A DNA stretch of 64,000 bases. Origin: Panicum virgatum (taxonomy: Eukaryota > Streptophyta > Magnoliopsida > Poales > Poaceae). The translations under genes and the position numbers were made by a program. This document shows, piece after piece, positions 45,381 through 58,900 of the stretch (position 1 is the first letter of the stretch; each line of letters starts with the position of its first letter). Location of the stretch: assembly GCF_016808335.1 (NCBI RefSeq), contig NC_053146.1, forward strand, positions 39,118,470-39,182,469, read 5' to 3'. The notes under the pieces are model-generated. The model had not been told where the DNA came from, did not search any database, and saw only the letters and a list, made by a program, of their open reading frames with translations.

Positions 45381-48300
45381 TTACATCTAAACAGATAATA
45401 GAATAAGTATATTAATGTTGACTATTTTTTTAAAAAGCAATGAAATAAAATACATTTTATTATATATAAAAACATGTAAAATTTTATGTTAAACAAAAAA
45501 TTTGGGCTTTCATGGGGTTCGAACCCATGTAGGACTTAGTCGTTTGGACCTTAATGGCCTGAAAGACCTGATTATAGATGCATTTGAAATATTGCACTCC
45601 CAGGAGTTAGGACAGAGATGGTTCAGTACAGCAGCATGTTGGGATTTAAAACAAGAGCAAGCTAGTATTTCTGCAGCTCATGACAACAGCTTGCAACAAA
45701 GACTGAGGTGTGGTTCAATACTGGAACATCAAAACTTACACAAAAAATCATTGCACAATTTGTAACTCTAAAATTTTAAAACACAAGAATCAGATACCCA
45801 AGAATCATTGCACTATACACAAACATCAAGTACTCAGATGACAATTTAAACTGAGATAGCCATGTTCTAACTTCTAACAACAGGTAATGGTAGGACTTAG
45901 CCATACACAAATATTTTACTCAAAATCACTATATTCACCATCATCATGGATTGGCCCTTCATTTTCACTGTCATATTGTCTCAGAGTTTTGTCAGCATCA
46001 TCTTCAAAGCCATTTTCTTCAACTTCCAATTCCCTTTCCCTCCGGATCTGATCAACTAGGGAAGCCTGAACAGAAATACCATCTTCATTGTTGCTAGACT
46101 GTTCGTTGATTGAAGCTCTCTCAAGATCTGCAACCTGAAAACTAGTATTTTCTCCTTTCAAAAAAAAAACTAGTATTTTCTTGCTCGTCATCTTGGTATG
46201 ACAATTCATTCTCTGCCTGGCCCAGCAGGTCATCATTTTCTTCTTCGGGCACATTCCACAAGTGCCTATGAGAAAATTTTTGAACAACTTTCCAAGGCTC
46301 ACCATGCTTGTTATCTTCCAAGTAGAAAACCTTTGTTGCCTGTGTGGCAAAGATGAAAGGATTATCCTTGTACCAGCAACTGCCATGGCTGATACTTTTG
46401 AAATGTCCATCATCTTTAATCCTAGACTTCTTGCTGCAAGTGTCAAACTAATTACACTGAAATAAAACTACTATCCTTTGACTGTTCGAATCAGAGTTGT
46501 ACTGCAATTGAATTATTTCTTTCAACTGACCATAAAAGTCTATATCTTCTCCATTATGTGAGCCCTCAACCATGACACCACTGTTTTGTGTTTTTCTACT
46601 TCTCTCACGGTCCAAGGTGTGATAGCGAACACCATTAACAAGACATCCTGAAAATAAATGAACTCTAAGATGTGGTTGACTTGCCAATGCATATAGGTCT
46701 TCATTGACTTCTTCTCCATTCACAAATTTTCTGGTTGCAAGCTGTAACAATTAATATATTCAGAGAAAAAGGTCAGAACCAAAACTGATTGTAAACGGTC
46801 CTGCATTCTGCAAATTCCGGAGTATTGTGCAGAATATACCAATAAATTCAACTAAGAGCTACATGACTTACGTGTTTCTTAAACCATCCTGCAAATTCCT
46901 TAGCAAGAACCCTATCAACATCAACATTGCCAGCACTCTCCAACTCTGTCCTACATATCCTGCAAGTATTGCAAGCTGTCATGTGAGGCGTAAAAGATTA
47001 CAGCATAGGGAAAAAAGTGGTTGCTCCAATAAAAGACATACTCTATAAATGGCTCAACCTCCGGAGTATTGTTGAGGATATACCAAAGCATCTTGTCATA
47101 ATCATTCTCATTGTACGTCATCCTCGATGCCCCAAGAAGAGTGACTCCATGCTGGAAAATAGATAAACCACCTTCTCCCAAAACTACACGCTCTCTATTC
47201 CTGCCCTCACGATTGTGTCGTGTGTCAACATCATCAAAATACCTGGAGCAAGCATTCAAGCACTCATTTGCAACATATGCCTCTGCAATGGACCCCTCGG
47301 GTCTTGCCATGTTCCTCACAAAACGCTTCAAGGTAAGCAACCTACACTCAACTTGGTACATCCATCCATACTGAACCGGACCCCTAAGGATTGCATCATC
47401 AATTAAATGAATGGCCAAGTGTACCATGACATCAAAAAAAGAAGGTGGAAAAATTTTCTCAAGCTTGCACAATATTATTGGGATTTCACCTCTCATTTTG
47501 TTCAAGACATCTACCTTCAATGTCTTAGCACATATTTGCTGAAAAAAGTTACCTAATTCAGCAATTGCTTCATAAATTTCCTTATCCATGATTCCTCGGA
47601 GGCTTGCAGGCAATATCCTTTGCAGAAGGATATGACAATCATGAGTTTTCAATGCCTGTACTTTGCATTCATCAGCAGAAATACACCTTGATAGGCTGGA
47701 GGCATATCCATCTGGGAATTTCACATTCTTTATAAAAGCACAAAAAGCAAGCTTCTGGGTTTTAGTCATCGTATATGGAGAGTGTGGGAGAGTGTATGAA
47801 TTCCCGTCAGGCTTCAAGTGTAATTTTTTTCTTACACCCATATCTTCCAAATCAAGCCTTGCATTAATTGAGTCCTTTGACTTCCCTGCAATGTCGAGAA
47901 ATGTCCCTAGAAGGGCCTCACAAATATTTTTCTCGATATGCATTACATCAAGATTGTGACGTAACTTCAGATTTGACCAATATGGCAAATCCCACAAACT
48001 CGCCCTTCGCTTCCAGCATTGACCTTCATCTTGCCTCTTTCTCTTTTTGTTATCAGGATGGTTCCCAGGTTTAACATGTGAAACCCTCGCCAATTGCTCA
48101 TTCAGCTCATCCATAGTAAATTCCTCAGGCTGCCCACATTCTTCAGTCTGTCCATCAAAATATTTCTTTGTCCTCCAAACATGGTCCCGTGGGAGAAAAC
48201 GCCGATGGCCAATATAACAAATCTTGTTCCTTAATCTTCTAGAGCAAGGATTTTTGTCACAACGAACACAAGCATAGTAACCTCTAGTGACTCTGCCTGA

Positions 48301-50398
48301 AAGTGTGCTTAGTGCTGGATAGTCATGTATGCACCATATAACTGCAGGATGAAGATCAAATGATTTCTTAGTCAGAGCATCACAGGTAGGGACACCATTC
48401 CAAAGATCTAACAACTCATCAATCAGGGGTTGCAAGAACAGATCCATATCCTTTCCTAGGCATGTCGGACCAGGAATGAGTAGGCCCATCATAAAGTTGG
48501 ATTGCTCCATACATTCCCATGGAGGCAAATTATAAGAAATAAGAAATACTGGCCACATGCTATACGAGGCGCTCATCTTCCCAAATGGATTAAACCCATC
48601 AGTAGTGAGGCCAAGTCGGACATTCCTTGCATCTTTTGCAAACCAGTCATATTTCCTATCAAAATCCTTCCATGCCTCGCCATCTGCTCTGAAAGCTTTT
48701 TGAATGCAAACATCCTCTGTAACCTTGGAACCACAGGAAAATGCCTCAAAACCTTGTTTGGAATTTGGTTTCTTGTATCTTCATCCTTCCATCTTGAAGC
48801 ACCACATACCGGGCAATTATCTATTTTAGCCAACTCCTTTCTGAACAAAACACAATTATTCGGAAAAACATGTATTGAGTCATATCCAAGTCCTAATGCA
48901 CGAATAACTTTCTTCGCTTCAGCATAAGATGCAGGAATAGAACATTTTGGAAATTGTACACTTAACAACTTCAAAAAAGCATTGAACGCCACATTGCTGA
49001 TTCTGTAAAATGACTTGATGTGTAGCAACTTCACCACAAAAGAAAATCTAGTATAGGGACCATCAGGCTGTAGTTGTTGTTTCATCTCTTCTAATATGGT
49101 TGCAAACTTGGAATTTGTTGTTGGTCCATGGTCTTCGGCTGTGTACAGCTCATGTACCATCTCATGGATTTGATCCTCATCTGGGTCATCTTCAGGCTCA
49201 GGCTCATTCATCTCAGTTTCAACATTGTAGCCAATATCACCAGTTTCAACACTGCATCCAATTATATCCTCCAATGCTTCTCCATGATGTATCCACCTAG
49301 TGTATGTGCTAGTCATTCCATAAATATATAAGTGAGTCTCGACTTCTCCTTTATATTGATGTAACCAATTCAAACACTTACGACATGGACATAATATCTC
49401 CTGACTGTCACCCAAATTAGCTGAAACAATCAAGGAAAATTAGCTGACATAATATTCATGAACTCAGTGACCCCATCTAGATGTGCCTTGCTAAATAGCC
49501 TAGTATTCACCCAACTTATGTCCATCTGCGACACTGAAATAAGGCAATAATCAAGGAATCAACAACTGACCATCCACCATATCAGACTGCTATTCCTTCT
49601 AGCTTTCTATCACTGACCATGACTCACTACGGAACATAGCAATGGCCAGGGTTTGAATTTTGATTACCTCTGAAGTCAAAGAAATCAAATGGAGGTCGGC
49701 CTTCGGGGAGAACTGGAGCAGTTAGGCTCACCAACAGACTGGCTCCAGGCTCCTGCGGCGGATCTCGCCCAGTGGGTAGCGGCCGAAAGCGCGGCCAATG
49801 GGGTGGCGCCGACCGGCGAGCAGTGAGCGGAGGGCACGGGCATGAAGCTGGCGGAGGGAGGCGCTCCGGCGCCGCCAGCGGGGAGCAGGCCTCGGCGCTG
49901 CTTATCTGCGGGCGGATACGGCGGTGTGGTGTGCGGGCTGAGCCGATCCAATTTGGACCTCTTTTCCTCTGCATCCATACACAATTGTTGAAATGAAATG
50001 TAACACAACTCCCGTCAACATAAGCTCGTCTCCGCTGGTTATTGCAGTCCATGTACAGCCCACAGATTGGGGGTCATGGGTTTCGAACCCTGAGCTCGCC
50101 CTCAGCCCCATTTTTTACCTATATAAATCACGGTGCAGCACATGTTTTTTCTATAGAAACAACGGTGTGCAGTTCCTGTGTGGGCTCAATGACAATTGAA
50201 GGTAAGGCCCACGTATTGCAGGTTCAAAGCAACTTATAGCCATTTTAGTTTATAGTGTAACGATGATGATGACAGAGACACAAATTTGTCATAAACAGTT
50301 GTCATCTTGTGAACAATTATTATAAACAACCTTTGTTTATGACAGATATGTGCTCTGTCATCAGATAATCGTCACAGAAGCCCAAATTTGTTGTAGTG
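45381..50398 (-). mobile_element. CACTA (En/Spm) transposon with TNP2-like transposase
   Basis: The right end (50398) reads on the minus strand CACTACAACAAATTTGGGC. It is followed by repeated TGTCATAAACAA/TTTGTCATAA motifs (50240-50370), the subterminal repeats of the CACTA class. The transposase gene runs inward on the minus strand from 49525. The left end could not be identified between 45381 and 45915; ATTTGGGCTTTC at about 45500 resembles the terminus but lacks CACTA. 49526-50397 holds the 5' flank and GC-rich leader, 45381-45915 the 3' flank. Confidence 0.75.
45916..49525 (-). pseudogene. CACTA TNP2-like transposase, frameshifted
   Basis: The start is ATG 49525 (MDISWVNTRLFSKAHLDGV), typical of CACTA TNP2. 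A short intron leads to 49433-48573 with CPCRKCLNWLHQY and YIYGMTSTYTRWIHHGE (Transpos_assoc domain). The next long frame (48576-46951) holds the Transposase_21 core: NLPPWECMEQSNFMM, IPGPTCLGKDMDLFLQPL, RHNLDVMHIEKNICEALLG, then DUF4218. Exon 46961-46872 and the 46750-46448 frame give DUF4216 (FSGCLVNGVRYHT). The conserved GLTTDGFNPFG reading lies in another phase from the first long frame, so a frameshift is near 48690-48710. Another lies near 46440, where HGSCWYKDNPFIFATQ is out of phase. The gene would encode the TIR-binding, cutting transposase but cannot make a full protein now. Confidence 0.85.
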
Positions 50399-50604
50399 GC
50401 CGTCGGGGTCAAGACATTAGCAAAAATGCAAATAGCAATGATGTGCACTGCGAGCGGGAGCGCTCGCCTCATCGTTGGGATCGCGATGGTGGGTTTGGTA
50501 ACATGGAGGACAACCAAGCTCAACAATCACCTCTCCCCTCTCAGCGCGAGGTTCTACTCCAGGAAGGGAATGCCCTGCAGTGCCTCATCGTGATGCAGGC
50601 AAAG

Positions 50605-53231
50605 TGTGACAGAACCGACAAGTTAAAACTCAAATTAAGCGTAACCGCCATCATTTGACGCATTAGCTTAATTAAGTGCAACATGACAGTCTGTTTCCAA
50701 CCCACAGGCCGATCGAAACACACCAGAAGTCTCGTGCGACGGCGAGCGCAGACGGTACCAGCCCCACCAGCGTATAGTCAGCCGAGCTCAACGAGAGACC
50801 ACCAAAAGTAAATACATGCATCCCAATTCTCCGCGACTACTCGACTCGCCCTAAGGGGTGGGAAGGAGTCCTGTACTTTCGAAGTAAGGCAGTACTCGGC
50901 TTACCGGTTTCGACTACCTCCTACTCCCGGCATGCAGTTAGTACAATTCAAACATGATCAGCAGGGCCGACAACGGCACGGTCCTTAACCGACACAGACG
51001 GGGCTAGACACCAGGAACCCTGTCCTGTTGCCATACCTATATCTCATCATCATTCCCCCGTCCGGTCTCAAATTTCCAATCATTCCATATTGTATTCCAT
51101 ATCTCATATACTGGAACATAAAGATAACTATAAATCTCGCGAGTAGCCAGAAATTACTCGACTTTTGCCCTATAGCTCGCGAGTGACAGGAAATCACTCG
51201 ACTTCTAAATATCCTATATCTCGCGAGTGCAAGAAGGCACTCGACTTCTATCGAGAACTATTAAGCATAGTATTTCTATCGTCCTATACATGCTAGTATA
51301 ACTCAGGGAAACCTAGGGATCATACAACTAGGGTTCCACTCAATTCCTGAAACGTAATGCACAAGTAATAAATACATATATAGATATCATAATTTCAAAT
51401 AATAGGGTGCACCGGGGCTTGCCTGAGATTAACACTAAGTCAGTGTTAGTTAGATGATACTCGCTTGGAGAGCATCTTCCTCTGGTCATGCACACCGGGT
51501 TTCATCCATCCGTCTTCGGGATATGTCCACCAACATCGTCTTCGGTTTCGGCTCCAGTAGCACGTCCTTCATATGATTCATCTATCGTACCTAAATGAGA
51601 TACGACAATGCATATGTATGAATGCATGGAAGTGCAACACACAAGGCATTCATAAAAGTACAACATATTAGCATAAGCACCTAGAGCTATTTAACTTAAC
51701 CATCACTCAAGCATCTCATAGAAGATAACAAGCACATCAATCATGCCACACAAATTAACTTAAATTAAACCATTGCAAGCATCCACCATTCAGGAAATTA
51801 GCCAAACCTTCTAGCCAACAAAATTATGACATACTTGATGTATCAAACCATGCAAAAAAAAAAATTGGCTTAGCAATACTTTTGGAAAGTGAAAGATATA
51901 ACTAGAAACTAAACAAATGCAAAAACTTAACTTGCGGACATGATCTCGCAACCAAAATTTACCAGCATGATGAGCTATCGATAAATCATGCAACAATATT
52001 TTTCCAACATTTATTGACAACAGAAAATATTTAATTTAGCCCAAGCAAAACAAATAGAACAAAAATAGATTTACAGACATGCACATAGCTTTTGGTTCTG
52101 AAATTTTTACAGTGAACTAAACATGAAAAGAGTAAGCTACTTCATAAATTTCATAATTTTCTAACATTCAAAACTGTAGATATTAAATAGACAAGCGTAA
52201 ACAAGCATTAACCATGATTAAATCAATACATCGTGAAAAAATTAAACAAATAGCGAGTTAAATATTTTTCCTAAGTTCTACATGCCAAATCAAATATAAT
52301 ACAACTGGTTTTACATTTTTACCATTTTTCTACTATTTACTATGCATTTTCGAAACTTGCAGCCACTTAAACTAACATTTAAACTAGAGCAAAAACTATT
52401 TAGAAACTGAAGATCAACCTGTAAGGAAAGTTGTAGACCTTAGGACAAGGAATCTAACAAATTTTAGTTTGCATTTTTCTGATTTTTCTATGATTTACTA
52501 TGATTTTTCAAAATTTCAGCCAATTATTACAAAACAACCATTCGCAGCACTATTCATATGAGTCACAGACTTCGCAGAAAACACCCTGGAATTCTTTCTA
52601 TTGCTGTCTGGGGTCCCTGGTCGCGCAAACAGAGCAGGGGAGAAAGGGAAACGGCGATTCCGGCCATGGGAAGGCTTGCGGGCGGCGAGGGAGGGGTGGA
52701 GGAGCCAGTGGAGATCGGCGCGGACCTGTAGGTGGCCTTGGAGCGCGAGGAGGTGGTCTGTGGCGGCGGCTCCACGGCGGGTGGCGGCGGTACTGTGCCA
52801 CTGCGGCGGCGTTCCGACGAGGCGTGGAGGTGATGGCCGGGTTCGGGAGCTTCGTGGGGTCGAGATCAAGCGGATTTGGGGTTTGGTGGAGGGCGGGGCG
52901 AGCTCGGTCGACGGCTCGGCGTGGAGGTGCGGGCGGCGGCTATGGCAGGCGTGGCGGCGTGGCGAGACGGCGTGACGCGCGCGGCGATAGCGAGCGGAGG
53001 GCGAAGGCGTGCGCGTGGCGAACGAGAAGGCGAGCTCGAGAGAGTTCAGGAGCGGACGACGCGGCGCTTGGCATGCGCACGGACGGCGCCGTGGCCAACT
53101 TGGCCACGGTGACCACGCACAAGGATGAGAGAGCAGAGAGAGCTACACGTGGGCTTGATATTTTTGACCCAATTTGAATTTTCAAATTTCGTTTAACACT
53201 CCTAATTGAGGGCTAATTGAGGGGTGTTACA
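50605..53231 (-). repeat. Left (3') LTR, 2,627 bp
   Basis: Plus-strand TGTGACAGAACC to GGGGTGTTACA. Compared with the right LTR it lacks about 668 bp (56074-56741 of the right copy); the joint at 50760-50763 shares GC with both deletion edges. It also lacks an 18-bp and a 27-bp unit in the GC-rich part. The GC-rich zone (52600-53150) has long open frames on both strands, which I treat as compositional. Confidence 0.92.
51136..51247. repeat. Three CTCGCGAG hairpin repeats in the LTR (second set at 57117-57228)
   Basis: Three units of about 29 bp (51136-51164, 51176-51204, 51220-51247) have the form CTCGCGAGT...ACTCGACTT. In each, the GAGTNN and NNACTC arms can pair over a 7-10 base loop, and CTCGCGAG is itself a palindrome. 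The same cluster is conserved in the right LTR at 57117-57228. Repeated palindromes in an LTR suggest protein-binding or RNA-structure sites; the role is not known. Confidence 0.8.
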
Positions 53232-53247
53232 ATCCTACCCCTTAAAG
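53232..53247 (-). other. Polypurine tract
   Basis: Minus strand CTTTAAGGGGTAGGAT directly before the LTR start TGTAACACCCC. It primes plus-strand DNA synthesis in LTR elements and confirms the orientation. Confidence 0.75.
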
Positions 53248-55129
53248 AAATCTCGTCCCAAGATTTAAATGGAGAAGAAGTGATGGAGAACAATCGATAA
53301 ACTCAGGGATAAAGATCGGCCACTGTGGGGTGCTAGTCTCTAGATTAATTATTGTAGCTGGATTTTAATGGTATAAACATTGCCTACTGATCTGCTAATT
53401 CCTTGCTCAATATGGTTCTGGGAGGGATAAGTTTTATAGCAACCATACGGGCATTACCTAACTGGAGATTAACTGTGCCACGGTGTGAGCTAATCAATTG
53501 TTTTTCCACACTAAAAAGCTCCAGGGCTTCACCTTTTGCAGCAAGTGTCTGTGGATAATATATGTGGACACAATCACCATCAAAGTTGGCTGAAAAGGTC
53601 CGGTTGATTATTCTCGTACTAACAGAAAGTAGTATTTTTAAAGAAGAGAGGTTCTAAGCTTCTCAACGAATATGAATCAGTGAGATTTCAGAGAAGAATC
53701 AAATTCTCAATTTGGTGGTGAATCTAGATAGAAAAGACATCAAGGTGAGTTTTAAGGAACTCAGAGAAACTGGAAAGAAAAGACATCAAGACAAGTTTTT
53801 CTCAAGAACATTCTTGCTCGATATTATTTGTTAATTAACTTGCATGATGCAGGATGCACATGATGCCATGCCAGTTAGTGTACTACTACCCCAGAAACTC
53901 AAACCTAAAACAGCCCGTTCGCGTCATTATTTGTCTAGGGCCTACCCCCTTAAAGAGGATGAAGTAGAGAAAAATATTTTATGGGTTGCATAAAAAGACA
54001 GTCGTAACAGTCCATGTCCCTCCGTACTTAAGCGCCAACGCGCACCTAGCAGCACAATCGTATGCGTCCATACGAGGCACTAGGGCTCATCGCGGCACTA
54101 TAGTTCGAAAGACAATCACCGCTACGAAAGAAAAATCATAGAAAGCAATCCAAGCAGCACAAATTCAGAGAGGTTTTTCAGATTTCAAAAACATCAAAAG
54201 TTCTATGTAGACATACGGAACACATAACGTTAGTTAGCCTGTCATCCGGGTTTCACCTTGTCAGACCCATACCTAAACAATGTATCATTATGCAATGCAA
54301 CAATATTGCATTCCTATTCATGCAAGATGACTATAATGCAGGTGATTAAAATCTTTAACTTATTCACATTGATTCGAGCAAGAATGCAAGTAAATCCATA
54401 TTAAGGGTAGGAATCAAAATGATTAAGGATAAAGGATATCAATACTCGGAGAACAATAGAATGTCTTTAGTCATCAAGGAGGGCTAGAATGGATTATCGT
54501 TGGGCATCGGAACGAATGGCCTAGAGATGAGGATATATGGTTTTGAACTGAACATTGATCCATAGTAGAAAGCATCGATATTTGGATTAACTGGAATGGT
54601 CATTGAGTCACGGATAGGATAAGATTGGCTGATTACGAGATAAAAGGTATACGAAGAAAACCAACCGAGGATTTCATTTAACGTTAACATTCCTACTTTA
54701 ACTATCAAGGAGGACATAAATCGGTCAAAAGATTCTAACCTTAGAAACGAGAAACACTGACCATACTACTAGACTCACTTCGCACGTCTATTGTTTGAAC
54801 CGGTAGATAGGTTTTGTTCAAACATACGCATTTATTTTTCTACTTCCCTAACAACATAAGGTCTGAAATTACCAAAAGTGAGATGTACATGGTATAAAGA
54901 AATTCATACGGAAATACTAACAAACAGTCAAAACATAATAGTATGCACGATATAATGCATGCATGCACGACCTATACGTTCTCGCCAGAATTTTGCCAAC
55001 ATAACTATATGGCAATATACGTGGACATTCGGTGGCATACATACGTACTCTCCCTATTATATATCTAGTCGTTTTGTACTCGACCTATCTCACGTAATCG
55101 TTTGTTAGTGTACCTGACAGAAAATCACA

Positions 55130-55193
<64 letters not shown>

Positions 55194-55903
55194 ACGACAG
55201 GACCCTTCATGCCAGCACACACAAACACCCCCCATGTGTCCTACGCCACATGGGTAACGCATATGCAGTTGCCCACATATTCACACATACATCACCATCC
55301 ACTATAAAGATGGCGCCCATGCGTTCAACGCTGCATGGACAGCGCTGCATACGCTACCGAGGCAACATATTCACTTCCCGTACAAATCGCCTTATGGGAC
55401 ACCCAAGGGTAAATGTGTCCCAAGGTACACAGTCATGGCCAATCGCATGACAGATTTACATCTCGTAACATTGCCTTTATGAGATGGCCGTGATTGCAAT
55501 CACACGGCGGGAAGTCCGCGCTCCATATCAGGCGGCAGATAGTGACAGGCTCATTTGAATGGAGCCTTATCACCTCCTCGTATGCTCATCATACGGGACC
55601 CGCGCACGTATGAAACACGTGTGCTATTCTAAAGGACTACCAAGAATGCTTACCTTAGCGTAGATGCGTCGTTACAATATTAAATAAAGGTTATGCAAGA
55701 AAGTAAGTTTTAACATAAATGTAATGTGCTGGAAGTTAGTTGATATTATATAGTGCCACCTGATACAACTTACACTATATAGGGCTTACGTACTAATCTT
55801 CCCTAATCCCTTAAGCGCAAAGAAACGTATTTTTCTAAAACTCATTTTTAAATTTTAAAAACACTAAAAATAATCATGTTAGTACCCTCCCTGGTGCATT
55901 TCA
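53248..55903 (-). other. Non-coding interior of the LTR element
   Basis: Between purine tract and primer site the longest open frames are 77 and 66 codons and show no retrotransposon domains. The sequence is AT-rich with a long AT microsatellite at 55132-55191. In element orientation this region replaces gag-pol, as in LARD-type elements. Confidence 0.75.
55132..55191. repeat. AT dinucleotide microsatellite, 60 bp
   Basis: Uninterrupted AT repeat of 30 units in the interior of the LTR element. Confidence 0.95.
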
Positions 55904-55915
55904 GCTCTGATACCA
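55904..55915 (-). other. Primer-binding site for initiator tRNA-Met
   Basis: Plus strand GCTCTGATACCA, two bases from the LTR edge at 55918; minus strand TGGTATCAGAGC. Confidence 0.9.
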
Positions 55916-55917
55916 GC

Positions 55918-58900
55918 TGTGACAGAACCGCCAAGTTAAAACTCAAATTAAGCGTAACCGCCATCATCTGGCGCATTAGCTTAATTAAGTGCAACCTGAC
56001 AGTCTGTTTCCAACCCACAGGCCGATCGAAACACACCAGAAGTCTCGCGCGACGGCGAGCGCAGACGGTACCAGCATGATACAATTTTACAAAATAGTAA
56101 ATAATATTAAGATATTTACAAAATGACTTTTACAAATTAAAATTCACATAATAGATAATAGCAGCGGTAGCGAGAGTCTAACATGAGGAAGATTTTCATT
56201 AGAAACCAACTGAAATAAAATGAAGTAAAACGATAACTACGGAGACGTGAGGACGTCACATCGAGCCCACCGATGTTAATCCTAGTTAGCTTCTATACCT
56301 GAAACAGGGTAAACAACAAACCCTAAGTATACTAATACTCAGCAAGACTTAACCGACTATGGGTATACATAGCCCACTATCTAGACATGCACGGCTTTCT
56401 GGCTGTGGGTTGTTTTGCGGAAAAGCAATTGAGAGTGAGTCCTTACTTTCAATATTTTAGCTCAAAATTAGGAATGAGTACCTCTTTTCTACAGTTTGCA
56501 TTTCTACACCAATCAGTGTGGAAAAACAATTGATTAGGCACAACCATATAGATCATTTCATTCCCTTCCATGTTCTTACTACGATGTTACTCGGAGATCA
56601 AGGTGCTCATGACCGAGAGTGACTGACGGCGAAAACGATCCGATTTAACCTTGCAAGATGGACCTAACCAACACGGCACGTATTAGCCCCGTCGGACCAT
56701 ACGGACCAACCATTCCCCTCCCCGCCTCGAACTACAGGACCGCCCCACCAGCGTATAGTCAGCCGAGCTCAATGAGAGACCACCAAAAGTAAATACATGC
56801 ATCCCAATTCTCCGCGACTACTCGACTCGCCCTAAGGGGTGGGAAGGAGTCCTGTACTTTCGAAGTAAGGCAGTACTCGGCTTACCGGTTTCGACTATCT
56901 CCTACTCCTGGCATGCAGTTAGTACAATTCAAACATGATAAGCAGGGCCGACAACGGTACGGTCCTTAACCGACACAGACGGGGCTAGACACCAGGAACC
57001 CTGTCCTGTTGCCATACCTATATCTCATCATCATTCCCCCGTCCGGTCTCAAATTTCCAATCATTCCATATTGTATTCCATATCTCATATACTGGAACAT
57101 AAAGATAACTATAAATCTCGCGAGTAACCAGAAATTACTCGACTTTTGCCCTATAGCTCGCGAGTGACAGAAAATCACTCGACTTCTAAATATCCTATAT
57201 CTCGCGAGTGCAAGAAGGCACTCGACTTCTATCGAGAACTATTAAGCATAGCATTTCTATCGTCCTATACATGCTAGTATAACTCAGGGAAACCTAGGAA
57301 TCATGCAACTAGGGTTCCACTCAATTCCTGAAATGTAATGCACAAGTAATAAATACATATATAGATATCATAATTTCAAATAATAGGATGTGCACCGGGG
57401 CTTGCCTGGGATTAACACTAAGTCAGTGTTAGTTAGATGATACTCGCTTGGAGAGCATCTTCCTCTGGTCATGCACATCGGGTTCCATCCATCCGTCTTC
57501 GGGATATGTCCACCAACATCGTCTTCGGTTTCAGCTCCAGTAGCACGTCCTTCATATGGTTCATCTATCGTACCTAAATGAGATACGACAATGCATATGT
57601 ATGAATGCATGGAAGTGCAACACACAAGGCATTCATAAAAGTACAACATATTAGCATAAGCACCTAGAGCTATTTAACTTAACCATCACTCAAGCATCTC
57701 ATAGAAGATAACAAGCACATCAATCATGCCACACAAATTAACTTAAATTAAACCACTGCAAGCATCCACCATTCAGGAAATTAGCCAAACCTTCTAGCCA
57801 ACAAAATTTAACATGATTCACCCAAAAATGACATACTTGATGTATCAAACCATGCAAAAAAAAATTGGCTTAGCAATACTTTTGGAAAGTGAAAGATATA
57901 ACTAGAAACTAAACAAATGCAAAAACTTAACTTGCGGACATGATCTAGCAACTAAAGTTTACCAGCATGATGAGCTATTGATAAATCATGCAACAATATT
58001 TTTCCAACATTTATTGACAATAGAAAATATTTAATTTAGCCCAAGCAAAACAAACAGAACAAAAATAGATTTACAAACATGCACATAGCTTCTGGTTCTG
58101 AAATTTTTACAGTAAACTAAACATGCAAAGATTAAGCTACTGCATAAATTTCATAATTTTTGAACATCCAAAACTGCAGATATTAAATAGACAAGTGTAA
58201 ACAAGCATTAACCTTGATTAAATCAATACATCATGAAAACATTAAACAAATAGCAGGTTAAATATTTTTCCTAAGTTCTCATGCCAAATTAAAGCTAATA
58301 CAACTGGTTTTACATTTTTACCATTTTTCTACTATTTACTATGCATTTTCAAATCTTGCAGCCACTTAAACTAACATTTAAACTAGAGCAAAAACTATTT
58401 AGAAACTGAAGATCAACCTGTAAGGGAAGTTGTAGATCTTAGGACAAGGAATCCAACAAATTTTAGTTTGCATTTTTCTGATTTTCCTATGATTTACTAT
58501 GATTTTTCAAAATTTCAGCCAATTATTACAAAACAACCCTTCGCAGCACTATTCATATGAGTCACAGACTTCGCAGAAAACACCCTGGAATTCTTTCTAT
58601 TGCTGTCTGGGGTCCCTGGTCGCGAAAACAGAGCAGGGGAGAAAGGGAAACGGCGATTCCGGCCATGGGAAGGCTTGCGGGAGGCGAGGGAGGGGTGGAG
58701 GAGCCAGAGGAGATCGGCGCGGACCTGTAGGTGGCCTTGGAGCGCGAGGAGGTGGTCTGTGGCGGCGGCTCCACGGCGGGCGGTGGGCGGCGGGCGGCGG
58801 CGGTACTGTGCCGCTGCGGCGGCGTTCCGGCGAGGCGTGGAGGTGATGGCCGGGTCCGGGAGCTTCGTGGGGACGAGATCAAGCAGATTTGGGGGTTGGT

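Noticed and set aside
45505..45540. GGGTTCGAACCCATG, tRNA B-box-like
   Set aside because: No acceptor, D or anticodon arm can be drawn around it; a similar string occurs near 50080 in opposite orientation, suggesting repeat sequence.
52500..53177. 225-codon open frame on the plus strand (and a 205-codon relative at 58600-59217)
   Set aside because: Both lie in the GC-rich part of the two LTRs, opposite to the element's transcription direction, with long overlapping frames in other phases and Arg/Gly/Ala composition. Small indels between copies change the frame, so there is no sign of protein selection.
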